Source: Treponema sp.
GTDB taxonomy: Bacteria; Spirochaetota; Spirochaetia; Treponematales; Treponemataceae
Length of the DNA: 64,000 nt
Assembly (NCBI GenBank): GCA_014803985.1
Contig: JAAVAO010000013.1
Location: forward strand, 1 to 64,000
Reading direction: 5' to 3'
Shown here: positions 8,033 to 16,350 of the stretch, piece after piece
How the letters are laid out: each line of letters starts with the position of its first letter
How positions within the stretch are numbered: position 1 is the first letter of the stretch
Position numbers and translations under genes: made by a program
Notes under the pieces: generated by a model
What the model saw: the letters and a program-made list of their open reading frames with translations, nothing else
The model's database searches: none
What the model was told of the DNA's origin: nothing

Positions 8033-8824
8033 ATGAAAAATATTCTTCTTACAATATCTTATGATGGAACGGACTTTTGCGGTTGGCAAAGACAGGATGC
8101 AAACGGTGTGAAAAATGTCCGCAGAACAGTACAGGGCGAACTTGAATGCGCCATTGAAAAACTAATCGGTTTTGAAACACCCCTGTGTGGTTCTGGGAGA
8201 ACGGATTCGGGCGTTCATGCGGAAGGACAGGCGGCTCATTTTTTTTCTCCAATCGATTCATTTCCTGTGAAAAATTATATCCGTGCTTTGAATGCTATTT
8301 TACCTCGCGATATACGCATAGTAAATGCGGAGGAACGGCCAATGCATTTTAACGCCCGATTTAATGCGACAAGCCGCGTCTACAGATATTTTATGTATGT
8401 TGGAGAAGATGCAGACGCGCTTATAAATCGTTTTGCCTGGTGCATACATTTTTGTCCAAATATAGATGCACTGAACGAAATGGCGGCATTTTTAAAAGGT
8501 GAAATGGATTTTGATGCGTTTTCCGCAAGTGGAGATAAAAGTCCTTCTAAAAAACGCTATATAGAACGGGCTCAGTTTTTTTATGAACGTTTTTTCCCGT
8601 CTGGAAAAGAGGCGTTGGTTTTTGAAATAGAGGCGAACGCGTTTCTGTGGAAAATGGTGCGCTCTATAACGGGTACATTGATGAATTTAGCGAGGGTAAA
8701 TGCCGCTCCTAGTGCATTCAAAAAAGTGCTGGATGGTAAAAACCGCAAAGATGCAGGTCCTACTGCCCCCCCAACAGGACTTTTTCTGTATAAAGTCAAT
8801 TTTGACGGAATCCGAAGGCATTAG
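8033..8824 (+). CDS. truA: tRNA pseudouridine(38-40) synthase
   Basis: A 263-residue TruA that converts uridines 38, 39 and 40 of the anticodon arm to pseudouridine. The catalytic Asp lies in GSGRTDSGVHAEGQAAHF (about residue 60). Other landmarks are the N-terminal ILLTISYDGTDFCGWQRQ, FNARFNATSRVYRYF, and ITGTLMNLARV near the end. ATG 8033 is preceded by a weak GGTTGAT site. It follows the DUF2225 gene after 41 bases and is the last gene of this plus-strand run. Confidence 0.96.
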   Translation: MKNILLTISYDGTDFCGWQRQDANGVKNVRRTVQGELECAIEKLIGFETPLCGSGRTDSGVHAEGQAAHFFSPIDSFPVKNYIRALNAILPRDIRIVNAEERPMHFNARFNATSRVYRYFMYVGEDADALINRFAWCIHFCPNIDALNEMAAFLKGEMDFDAFSASGDKSPSKKRYIERAQFFYERFFPSGKEALVFEIEANAFLWKMVRSITGTLMNLARVNAAPSAFKKVLDGKNRKDAGPTAPPTGLFLYKVNFDGIRRH

Positions 8825-8977
8825 GTGCATTCTTTGATTACTTGCAGATGGCTGGCGGATTTTCATTGCAGGGAAGTGATAGCGCAATTTTGAAATCGGT
8901 ACAACAAGTCTCCTGCATTATATAAAAGTGTCACATTTGCTATGAGGCTTATTATGTTCACTTGCTTGCCGAACTAC

Positions 8978-9006
8978 TTGCTGGTTTTGAAAAAATGTGG
9001 TATAGT
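8978..9006 (+). promoter_or_regulatory. Probable promoter of the acidic protein gene
   Basis: TTGCTG (8978-8983), 17-base spacer, TATAGT (9001-9006). AGGGA before ATG 9035 is the ribosome binding site. Confidence 0.5.
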
Positions 9007-9034
9007 TGTTGCATTATTGTTTTAGGGACGTAAA

Positions 9035-9496
9035 ATGGCTGACATAAAAACTGAAAAATCTATGACAATTGATCTTACTATGCCACCTCTTCCTGGAGAG
9101 GAAATTGATGAAGAGCCATTTACATTTAGCGACCCTGTTTTTTTAGACAACGAAAAGACAAACTTGCATTTTGCAAACGATTTTAAAGTTGAAAATCCAG
9201 TGAAGACGTTGATTTCCGCCTCTTTTTTAAATGACGAAAAGACAAATGTAAGTGCGGATGGTTCTCTTTCTTCTGATGATGAAATTTTTGACTTGGACAG
9301 CGTTGATTCTTCTCTTGAAACTCCATTTGTATTTGCAAAATTCGGTGAGAATAGCAACGATGTAAAAGAACTTTCAATCTCCGCTATAGTTGAAGATGAA
9401 GATGGCGTTTTTCAAGTTGCAAATGGCTTGAAAGCAAACGCGGATATTATCATCGATAAAAGTTTGCTTGATTTGGTTAAGTCTGTAATAGGATAA
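9035..9496 (+). CDS. Acidic protein of unknown function
   Basis: A 153-residue, strongly acidic soluble protein with no signal peptide or membrane segment. Two related stretches, FLDNEKTNLHFAND (around residue 35) and FLNDEKTNVSADG (around residue 68), look like an internal duplication. The last 40 residues (GVFQVANGLKA...DKSLLDLVKSVIG) look like a folded tail. It has its own promoter-like sequence and ribosome binding site, which argues that it is real, and the antisense frames lack these. I do not recognise the family and assign no function. Confidence 0.6.
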   Translation: MADIKTEKSMTIDLTMPPLPGEEIDEEPFTFSDPVFLDNEKTNLHFANDFKVENPVKTLISASFLNDEKTNVSADGSLSSDDEIFDLDSVDSSLETPFVFAKFGENSNDVKELSISAIVEDEDGVFQVANGLKANADIIIDKSLLDLVKSVIG

Positions 9497-9587
9497 TTTT
9501 TTATTGGTGCGAAATTTTTTGCGGAAAACAGGCATGGTGAGATTTGAAGAACTGAATATCGGTATTTGATTTCATTGAGAAACGGCA

Positions 9588-9662
9588 TTTTCAGCAACTC
9601 CCGAATCTGAATATTCGCTCGTTGCTGAAAAGTAAGGAACAAAAGTGCAATGATTTTTGCAC
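9588..9662 (+). repeat. Nested palindrome, TTTTCAGCAA family (copy at 9.6 kb)
   Basis: TTTTCAGCAAC (9588-9598) pairs with GTTGCTGAAAA (9621-9631) around an inner CGAAT/ATTCG stem; TAAGGAA follows, then a second hairpin GTGCAA (9645-9650) / TTGCAC (9657-9662) and a T-rich stretch. It lies between convergent genes and could end transcripts. Related copies are at 39141-39184, 62405-62447 and 63400-63443. Confidence 0.75.
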
Positions 9663-9686
9663 GAATTTTTAATTGTTTTTTCTGTT

Positions 9687-10973
9687 TTATTGTAAAATCA
9701 ATTGTTTTTTCCATTCTTTATAACGCTCTTCAAGCGTTAAAATTTTTCTGCCGTTATCTTCTGCTTTTATTGCGTCTTTTATGTATGGAATGATTGCTGC
9801 CTGCTTAATTTCATCCCAATGTACGGGCTTCCTTTCAAATATGATGAATTGTCCTGCCTGTGGAATGTTTGAAAGAAGTTTTGTGTACTGTCTTGGAAGT
9901 ATATAATCATTCACTTCCTTTACCGATGAAAAACCATTTGCAATTCCAAAGTTTGTTACATTTAAATGCATTGAATCGGTGTGCGCCAGCAATGCTTGCT
10001 GTGTTTCGTCATCAAAAAACCATGAGATAAATTCCACAGCCCCTGCTTTGTTTTTTGATGTGCGCGGAATTCCCATCATAATCATTGAGTCTTCAACTGG
10101 AATTGAGCCGTCCATTTGAATCCAACGGTAGTCTATTTTTTCAAGTTGATTTTTAGGAATTTGAAAGAGCCGGTCGCTCGTTGTGTATGCAAAAAGCGTT
10201 CTTCCTGAAAGCACTCTTTTGTCATCTGACTCTGAAAGATATTTATAAACAAAATCGCCTTCTGTTTGAACAGATCCATTTGAAGAGGAAATCCATTCTT
10301 TTAAATAGTCAATTGTTTCTGCAAGAAAGTCTTTGTTCCAAGTGAAGTCTCCGCTCTTTGTTTCGGCAAAATCTGCACCCATCGTTTTTGTGGCGAGATA
10401 CAAAAAATCGTTGCTACTTTGCAGGGCGAATCCCATTCTTGTGTATGCGCCGTTTTTGTTTTTTTTGTTGAAGGTTGTTCCTGCACTTTTTATTTGATCA
10501 AATGAGATTGTGTAATTGTCGGGAACTAATTCGCTGTTTTCAGAGGAAAATATGATTACAGGCAGGTTAAAACTGACGGGGAGAAGATATTGTTGTTTTG
10601 AAAGTTCTCCGTTCTTTAAAAAAATGGGGTAGAATATGCTTGAAGAGAGTATATTTTTTCTGAAAATAAAATTCATGGGGTAAAAATATTTTTTTGTCCG
10701 TTCGTTTTTTAACCACGAACCGATAATTATATCCGCATTCTGTTTGTCTGTTTTTGAAGCGATGGAAGCGGCTGGATTTTCCCGGTAAACTAAAATTGCC
10801 TTTTGGCTATGCGTTTCATTGAAAAATTCTATGTATGGCGCAAATTCTCTGTTTGCAGTGCAAATGGTGATTCGTTTTTCCTCGCTTTGCTTGCAGCCTG
10901 CGAAAAAATAAAGCGAGAAAATGACTGCAAGTGTGAGGAGAACATGTGTTTTTTTATGCGTATGAAAGTTCAT
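9687..10973 (-). CDS. Extracellular solute-binding lipoprotein
   Basis: A 428-residue lipoprotein with a signal peptide ending in the lipobox FFAGC (Cys about residue 27), then a mature chain of ABC-type family 1 binding-protein character (ITICTANREFAPYIEFFNE..., SSNDFLYLATKTMGADF, AGAVEFISWFFDDE). It would hold a solute, probably a sugar or peptide, at the cell surface; no permease or ATPase gene is adjacent, so the transporter is elsewhere. ATG at 10973 is chosen over 11024 because it gives a proper signal peptide. It overlaps the upstream aminotransferase gene by 20 bases, implying co-transcription. Confidence 0.8.
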   Translation of the reverse strand: MNFHTHKKTHVLLTLAVIFSLYFFAGCKQSEEKRITICTANREFAPYIEFFNETHSQKAILVYRENPAASIASKTDKQNADIIIGSWLKNERTKKYFYPMNFIFRKNILSSSIFYPIFLKNGELSKQQYLLPVSFNLPVIIFSSENSELVPDNYTISFDQIKSAGTTFNKKNKNGAYTRMGFALQSSNDFLYLATKTMGADFAETKSGDFTWNKDFLAETIDYLKEWISSSNGSVQTEGDFVYKYLSESDDKRVLSGRTLFAYTTSDRLFQIPKNQLEKIDYRWIQMDGSIPVEDSMIMMGIPRTSKNKAGAVEFISWFFDDETQQALLAHTDSMHLNVTNFGIANGFSSVKEVNDYILPRQYTKLLSNIPQAGQFIIFERKPVHWDEIKQAAIIPYIKDAIKAEDNGRKILTLEERYKEWKKQLILQ

Positions 10974-12252
10974 CTGCCACTTCATAAATTTTTGAGTACA
11001 CTTCTTCAATCTTTTCTTCGTCAAGGCTTGAGAATGCCACTCGAAGCGTGTTGTTGTCTATGGCGATTATGCCGATTCCTTTTTCCGAGAGTAATTTTAT
11101 TCGCATTTTTTCTGCATCAATTCCGTTTGTTTGGAATGCCATAAAATAACCTGAGTTGAACGGAAGCGGGGTCAGCGCGTTTGATGTGTGAGTGTCCACA
11201 AAAGAACGCACTTTTTTATATCGCCTTTCAAGAATTTTTCTGAATTCCAACTTTTCGCTTTCATTTTTTTGGTCTGTAAAAGATTTTAAAATGATATTCT
11301 GTGATGGAGTTGCGGCACAGGAAACAGACGAACGGATAATTCCCATCAGTTTTTTTACAAGAGCATCGTATTGGTTGTCTGTGTAGCCTTTGCATCCGAA
11401 AGTCAAAAAGCCGCATCTAAATCCCCATGCAAAATCCTCTTTTGTCGGACCGTCTGCCTTTATTGCAAGAATGTTTTCATGGAGATCGCAGATGTGGGCG
11501 AAAATAGATTCTTTTTCTATCGTATCTTCATAATTTAAGCCAAAGTATGCGTCATCGCTGATCACAAGAAGTTTTGCGCCACTTTCAGCGCATTCCTTTA
11601 AGATTTTGCAAATTTCATTAACTTCAGCAGAAGTAGGACTGTATCCCGATGGATTTTGCGGGAAATTCAATATCAAGCGGACAGAGCCGTATTTTTTTGC
11701 TTCGTCTTTTACGGCGTTTTCAAATGATTCAAGATTGAGTTTGCCATCTTTAAACATTTCAAACTGATGGAATTCTGCACCACGTCTTGCCTCCGCTATT
11801 AAAACATAGTTGTCCCATGATGGTTTTGGCGACAGGAGAGGCTTTTCTTCATCAATGAATAAGTCCATTGTATATGAAAGGGCTGCCGTAAGACCTGGCA
11901 CAACAACTGGAAGGGAGGTTGTTTTATTTTTTAGAGATGGATTTTTTTTAATTTGGCATTTTTTCCACTCTTCACGAATTGCGGGGATTCCTGCTGTCGG
12001 TGCATACGCCACAAGTTCTTTACTTGTCAATTCGGGCGCCCATTTTTGAATGGAAGGCAAGATTACAGGAGTTCCGTTTACAACGGTAGTTCCAATTGTT
12101 CCATTTGCTAAAGACGCATTTTTTCCTGCTTCCGCACCTTGTGCTATAATGCCTTTGGGGAAGTACATGCGCTTTCCAATATCTGAAAAAAGAAATTCGG
12201 CAGATGTGCCTTTAAGAATGTCGTTTAATTCTTGTGCTAAAGGGTTTAACAT
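10954..12252 (-). CDS. Class I/II PLP-dependent aminotransferase
   Basis: A 432-residue fold-type I aminotransferase. Seen: NFPQNPSGYSPT (the NPxG substrate loop), ISDDAYFGLNYED (Asp that holds the pyridine nitrogen), and AIKADGPTKEDFAWGFRCGF with the probable Schiff-base Lys and phosphate-binding Arg. The substrate cannot be read from sequence. The upstream 95 codons of the open frame are excluded: similarity begins at MLNPLAQELNDIL, and a promoter (TTGACA-17-AATAAT on the minus strand) lies only 10 bases before the ATG at 12252, so the mRNA is probably leaderless. No Shine-Dalgarno is present. Confidence 0.87.
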   Translation of the reverse strand: MLNPLAQELNDILKGTSAEFLFSDIGKRMYFPKGIIAQGAEAGKNASLANGTIGTTVVNGTPVILPSIQKWAPELTSKELVAYAPTAGIPAIREEWKKCQIKKNPSLKNKTTSLPVVVPGLTAALSYTMDLFIDEEKPLLSPKPSWDNYVLIAEARRGAEFHQFEMFKDGKLNLESFENAVKDEAKKYGSVRLILNFPQNPSGYSPTSAEVNEICKILKECAESGAKLLVISDDAYFGLNYEDTIEKESIFAHICDLHENILAIKADGPTKEDFAWGFRCGFLTFGCKGYTDNQYDALVKKLMGIIRSSVSCAATPSQNIILKSFTDQKNESEKLEFRKILERRYKKVRSFVDTHTSNALTPLPFNSGYFMAFQTNGIDAEKMRIKLLSEKGIGIIAIDNNTLRVAFSSLDEEKIEEVYSKIYEVADELSYA

Positions 12253-12262
12253 GATAAAGTAA

Positions 12263-12291
12263 ATTATTCTGAATTGATGAATATTTGTCAA
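12263..12291 (-). promoter_or_regulatory. Promoter of the aminotransferase gene
   Basis: On the minus strand TTGACA (12291-12286), 17-base spacer, AATAAT (12268-12263). The ATG at 12252 is 10 bases past the -10 box, leaving a leader of only a few bases at most. Confidence 0.7.
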
Positions 12292-12393
12292 GAACATTGT
12301 TATTGATAAATGAAATCTGCGTTCTGACGGCGAGGCGTGTTGCCGTGTGTGGGTGAAAGCTGCGCTAATGGTGGAATATTGAGAGAGGCATAT

Positions 12394-13383
12394 ATGAATT
12401 TTGAGAAAATTACTGAGGCTGATTTGGAAAAGTGTAGGGGGCTTGTTGAAAAGTGCCGTGAGGAGGCTCGAAAGCGGCTTGTAGGGCAGGAGTATCTGAT
12501 CGATGGAATTATGACGGCATTTATCGCAGGTGGTCATATTCTTCTTGAGGGAGTTCCAGGACTTGCAAAGACTTTGGCGATTAAAACATTCAGTGAAATT
12601 TCTGGTCTTGACTTCAAGAGAATTCAGTTTACCCCCGACTTGCTTCCTGCCGATGTCATAGGAACTTTAATTTATGAGCATGAACGCGCAACATTTTCTG
12701 CGCGCAAAGGTCCTATTTTTGCAAATGTTGTGCTTGCAGATGAAATTAACCGTGCGCCTGCAAAAGTTCAGTCGGCTATGCTTGAGGCGATGGAGGAAAA
12801 GCAGGTGACGATTGGCGAGAAGTCCTATCCACTTCCTGTTCCGTTTTTTGTCCTTGCAACCCAAAATCCAATTGAACAGGAGGGAACGTATAATCTTCCA
12901 GAGGCAGAGTTAGACAGGTTTTTGATGAAGTTGATCGTTACCTATCCTGAACCTGAAGACGAGTTACAGATAGTGAAGACGTGCGGTAATGCCTCAAAAA
13001 TTCCAGTTAATACGGTTTTGAGTGCAAAAGATTTGAACGAAATTCGAGGCATTTCAGAACACATTGTTTGTGATGATGCGATTATTGAATATATAGTGAA
13101 AATTGTTTCCGTAACTCGTCCATCTGAAAAAAAACAAAGTGAATATGATATAACTCGCTACATCACAATTGGGGTTTCCCCTCGTGCGGGAATCGCTCTT
13201 TTGCAGTGTGCAAAGGCTTGTGCGCTTATGGCAGGTCGTTCTTTTGTGATTCCAGAAGACATACAGGCGGTTTCTCATGGTGTTTTGCGACATAGAATAG
13301 GGCTTTCCTATGAAGCGGCGGCAGACGGAGTTTCATCAGACGATATTATTTCCAGAATTCTAGAGTATGTTCCAGTTCCGTAA
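12394..13383 (+). CDS. MoxR-family AAA+ ATPase
   Basis: A 329-residue MoxR ATPase. Walker A is EGVPGLAKT (about residue 52), Walker B is VLADEINRAP (about 115), then LATQNPIEQEGTYNLPEAELDRF with sensor 1 and the characteristic ELDRF. MoxR ATPases act as chaperones for VWA-domain partners, and four such partners or relatives follow directly. ATG 12394 with GAGAGAGG (12381-12388) is preferred over an upstream in-frame ATG at 12337. First gene of the Bat (aerotolerance-type) operon. Confidence 0.93.
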   Translation: MNFEKITEADLEKCRGLVEKCREEARKRLVGQEYLIDGIMTAFIAGGHILLEGVPGLAKTLAIKTFSEISGLDFKRIQFTPDLLPADVIGTLIYEHERATFSARKGPIFANVVLADEINRAPAKVQSAMLEAMEEKQVTIGEKSYPLPVPFFVLATQNPIEQEGTYNLPEAELDRFLMKLIVTYPEPEDELQIVKTCGNASKIPVNTVLSAKDLNEIRGISEHIVCDDAIIEYIVKIVSVTRPSEKKQSEYDITRYITIGVSPRAGIALLQCAKACALMAGRSFVIPEDIQAVSHGVLRHRIGLSYEAAADGVSSDDIISRILEYVPVP

Positions 13384-13409
13384 TGGTGTGATGTGTTTTT
13401 GAGGGGTAA

Positions 13410-14306
13410 ATGAAACATCTTTTATCGCTTTCCCGCGAATCATTGACTAAAAAGGCTTCTCTCTTGCGTTTGTCTGCCGGCGTTATTGCTGAAAATTTAA
13501 AGAGCGGCGGATTTAAATCGTTATACAGGGGGAATGGCGTTGAATTTTTTGGAGTGAGGGAGTATTTGCATGGAGATGACGTTCGATTTATTGATTGGAA
13601 TGTTACTGCGCGGATGGGCCGCCCCTTTGTGAAAGTGTTCAATGAAGAGCGAGAAATGCAAATTTTCTTAATCGTTGACAGATCCGCCTCTATGTTTTTT
13701 GGATCAAACGGGAAAATGAAATACAAGAGCGCGGCTGAAGCGGCAGCCCTTCTTTCAATTGCGGCGGAGTTGAACGACAGTCCTGTTGGGGCGGTGTTTT
13801 TTGATGGAAAAATACATTTTGCAAGCACGCCTGAAAGCGGTCGCCGCCAAACGATGAAAATTCTTTCGCAACTTGATGAGGTTGGAGTGGAAAAGAATGG
13901 TTCGGTTCTTTCAAATGCCATTACTGGTGCGGTGAAAATGCTTCGGGGAAACACACTTGTTTTTGTGATCACAGATTTTAGAAGCGCGAATTGGGAGGAA
14001 CCTTTTAAACTGCTTTCACAAAAAAATGATGTTGTTGCATTGCATATAACAGATCCGACTGAAATGGAAATGCCTGAAATAGGCTCTGTTCCTTTTGCTG
14101 ACATTGAAACGCACGAAAGGCGCATTTTATTCACGAGAAATTCAGCCTTTAAATCTGCTTGGAAAAATGACTTTAAAAAACGTTCCGCACATATTTCTGA
14201 TTTTTGTTTAAGACACGGTGCGTCTTATGTTCACATTTCAACGCAGGACGATCCCGCTTTTGTTCTTTCTGGATTTTTCGCTGCAAAGAGGCGGCATGAA
14301 AAATGA
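13410..14306 (+). CDS. DUF58 protein of the MoxR/Bat operon
   Basis: A 298-residue DUF58 protein. The family hallmark is DDVRFIDWNVTARMGRPFVKVFNEER (around residues 57-80), which joins a VWA-like half with LIVDRSASM as a MIDAS-type DxSxS. No membrane segment is seen. Partner of the MoxR ATPase. ATG 13410 has GAGGGG just upstream; its stop overlaps the next gene by 4 bases (ATGA). Confidence 0.9.
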   Translation: MKHLLSLSRESLTKKASLLRLSAGVIAENLKSGGFKSLYRGNGVEFFGVREYLHGDDVRFIDWNVTARMGRPFVKVFNEEREMQIFLIVDRSASMFFGSNGKMKYKSAAEAAALLSIAAELNDSPVGAVFFDGKIHFASTPESGRRQTMKILSQLDEVGVEKNGSVLSNAITGAVKMLRGNTLVFVITDFRSANWEEPFKLLSQKNDVVALHITDPTEMEMPEIGSVPFADIETHERRILFTRNSAFKSAWKNDFKKRSAHISDFCLRHGASYVHISTQDDPAFVLSGFFAAKRRHEK

Positions 14307-15298
14307 AAAAACTGTTTTCCGTCATTATAGTGTTTTTTCTTTTTTTTCAAGCGGTTTGCCAGTCTGAGGGTATTCAAATTGTTATGCCCAAAAAAATATA
14401 TGTAGGAGACACGGCAGAACTACACTATTTGTTTTCGTCTGAATTGGATTTGTTTTCTCATGTTTATGAAAAAAATGAGATGGAATTGCCGCTTGACCGC
14501 TTGTCCTATGAGAGCGATACTGACGATTTTTTGATAAAAAAGGCAGTTCTTCAAAAGAATGGAAAAAACTACACGCTTATAATAACCTTTGTTCCGTGGA
14601 TTACAGGCTTTTTAAAAATTCCCGACTTCATTCTTTCAGACTTGATTTTGATCGATTCTCTCATTCCTTTGAAAATCGCTCCACAGCCAGTTGAAGTTTT
14701 GTCTATGCTTTCTGAAAGCACAGATACTCCTTTAAAAGAACCTTGTCCACCTCTTTTGCTTCCTGGAACAATGTATGTTATGTATGCCTTGCTCATCGTT
14801 TTTCTTTTGTTTGTTGCAGTTATAGTCAATGTTGTTGTGAAAAGAAATAAAATTCGAGATGCAATAGAAAGGCGCATAACGCTTCATCGATATGCACGGA
14901 ATGCGCGAAAAACAGTTCGTTCTTTGAACGCGCTTTTAAAAAGTGAAAAGTCCATGTCCGATGCGGAATTTGCCATGCTTTTTGAAAATAGAATGCGTGA
15001 ATATCTGTCAGTCCGTTATGGAAAGAACTTTAAATCGCACGTTTCTTCTTCTATTGGCGTGCTTATTGAAGAGGCGACGGGCGGTTTTCTTGACGATGAA
15101 AAACGGGAGGCATGTTTTTCTCTTGTTTCGCTTTTTGTTCGTGCAGATTATATTCGGTTTGCCCGCAATTCCGTGGATTCTGAGAGATTGCCCCAAGAAA
15201 AATACAGAGCTTCGTTTAATGAAGGTGAAAAAAAGTCTCTGATCGAAAACGCGTGCTCTGCAATTTTTGCATTTGAGTTGAATAAAGGGAGTAGATAA
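14303..15298 (+). CDS. Membrane protein of the Bat operon
   Basis: A 331-residue protein with an N-terminal signal peptide (residues 1-20), an exported beta-rich domain, one membrane helix at about 155-177 (MYVMYALLIVFLLFVAVIVNVVV) and a basic, helical cytoplasmic tail. This topology is that of the DUF4381/BatD-like proteins found between DUF58 and BatA genes. No catalytic motif is visible. It begins by a 4-base overlap with the DUF58 gene. Confidence 0.65.
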   Translation: MKKLFSVIIVFFLFFQAVCQSEGIQIVMPKKIYVGDTAELHYLFSSELDLFSHVYEKNEMELPLDRLSYESDTDDFLIKKAVLQKNGKNYTLIITFVPWITGFLKIPDFILSDLILIDSLIPLKIAPQPVEVLSMLSESTDTPLKEPCPPLLLPGTMYVMYALLIVFLLFVAVIVNVVVKRNKIRDAIERRITLHRYARNARKTVRSLNALLKSEKSMSDAEFAMLFENRMREYLSVRYGKNFKSHVSSSIGVLIEEATGGFLDDEKREACFSLVSLFVRADYIRFARNSVDSERLPQEKYRASFNEGEKKSLIENACSAIFAFELNKGSR

Positions 15299-15338
15299 TA
15301 TATGTGCATTCTTGACTTAAAAAAGGAGATTTGAAAAA

Positions 15339-16340
15339 ATGCCCGACTTTGAAAATCCAGCGGCGTTTTGGCTGTTCATGCTTATCCCTGCGTTTTTTTT
15401 GCTTCGGAAATCTGGTTTTTTTTCCAGACCTGCATTTTATTTGACTCTTTCTGATTGGGGCGGAAAAACGTTTGATTTTGCTCAAGGCAAACATAGATTT
15501 TTTATTTTTCTTTCAACGATTTGTCTTTGCTTCGGATATATATGTGCTGTACTTGCACTTGCAAAACCTGTTTTTTACAAGCAGGAGCGAGTTTACACAT
15601 CGCGCGGAAGTGATATACTTTTTGTGATTGATGTTAGTCCTTCTATGGCGGCGATGGACATTGGCGGAGTTCGGAGGATCGACGCTGCAAAGCAAACAGT
15701 GAGGGATTTGGTTTTGGAAAATAGCGGTGCATCGTTTGGGATTGTTGCCATGGCAAAAGAAGCGTCTGTTATTGTGCCGCAGACTATGGACCATTCTCTT
15801 TTTTTGGAAAGGCTTGATTCTATTCAAATAGGTTTTTTGGGCGATGGCACGGCTCTGGGAACTGGGCTTTGCACGGCTGTGTATCATTTGCTTTCTTCCT
15901 CTGCATCAAAAAAATGCATTGTGCTTGTTACTGACGGTGAAAACAATTCTGGTGCAATCCATCCTGAAACTGCTTCCACTCTTGCTGCGAAAAACAACAT
16001 TACGGTGTATGCTCTTGGGGTTGGAACTTCAGGGACTGTTCCGATCGATTATGTTGACCCTAAAACAGGAAAAAATTATTCGGGATTTTTAAATTCATCG
16101 TTTGATTCTGCTTCCTTGCGACAGATTTCTTTGTTAGGTGGCGGACGATATTTTGAAGTCCTTTCGACAAATGATTTGTCGCTTGCGCTTTCTGTAATAA
16201 GCAGGAGCGAAAATACCGTGCAGACATATCATTCAAAGACGACAGGCGTTGATTTTTCTGAAAAAATTATTTTGCTTGCGGGCTTGTTCGTTGTCATAAG
16301 TTGGATTTTTAAGCGTTGTTTTTTACGCGAAATAATATAG
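15339..16340 (+). CDS. batA: BatA: membrane VWA protein
   Basis: A 333-residue protein with two N-terminal membrane helices (about 8-24 and 50-75), a VWA domain with intact MIDAS (DVSPSM at about 104, TDGENN at about 198) and a C-terminal helix near 307-325. The pattern is that of BatA of Bacteroides and spirochaetes, implicated in envelope stress and oxygen tolerance. A GGAG site lies about 8 bases before ATG 15339. The usual partner BatB follows 10 bases later. Confidence 0.88.
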   Translation: MPDFENPAAFWLFMLIPAFFLLRKSGFFSRPAFYLTLSDWGGKTFDFAQGKHRFFIFLSTICLCFGYICAVLALAKPVFYKQERVYTSRGSDILFVIDVSPSMAAMDIGGVRRIDAAKQTVRDLVLENSGASFGIVAMAKEASVIVPQTMDHSLFLERLDSIQIGFLGDGTALGTGLCTAVYHLLSSSASKKCIVLVTDGENNSGAIHPETASTLAAKNNITVYALGVGTSGTVPIDYVDPKTGKNYSGFLNSSFDSASLRQISLLGGGRYFEVLSTNDLSLALSVISRSENTVQTYHSKTTGVDFSEKIILLAGLFVVISWIFKRCFLREII

Positions 16341-16350
16341 AGGGTGTGAG

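Noticed and set aside
9022-9357. Minus-strand frame opposite the acidic protein
   Set aside because: No ribosome binding site or promoter; its serine/phenylalanine-rich composition is that of an antisense shadow, and the plus-strand frame has both signals.
12253-12537. 95-residue N-terminal extension of the aminotransferase
   Set aside because: The extension is low in family likeness, overlaps the moxR region, and the promoter lies inside it just before the ATG at 12252.
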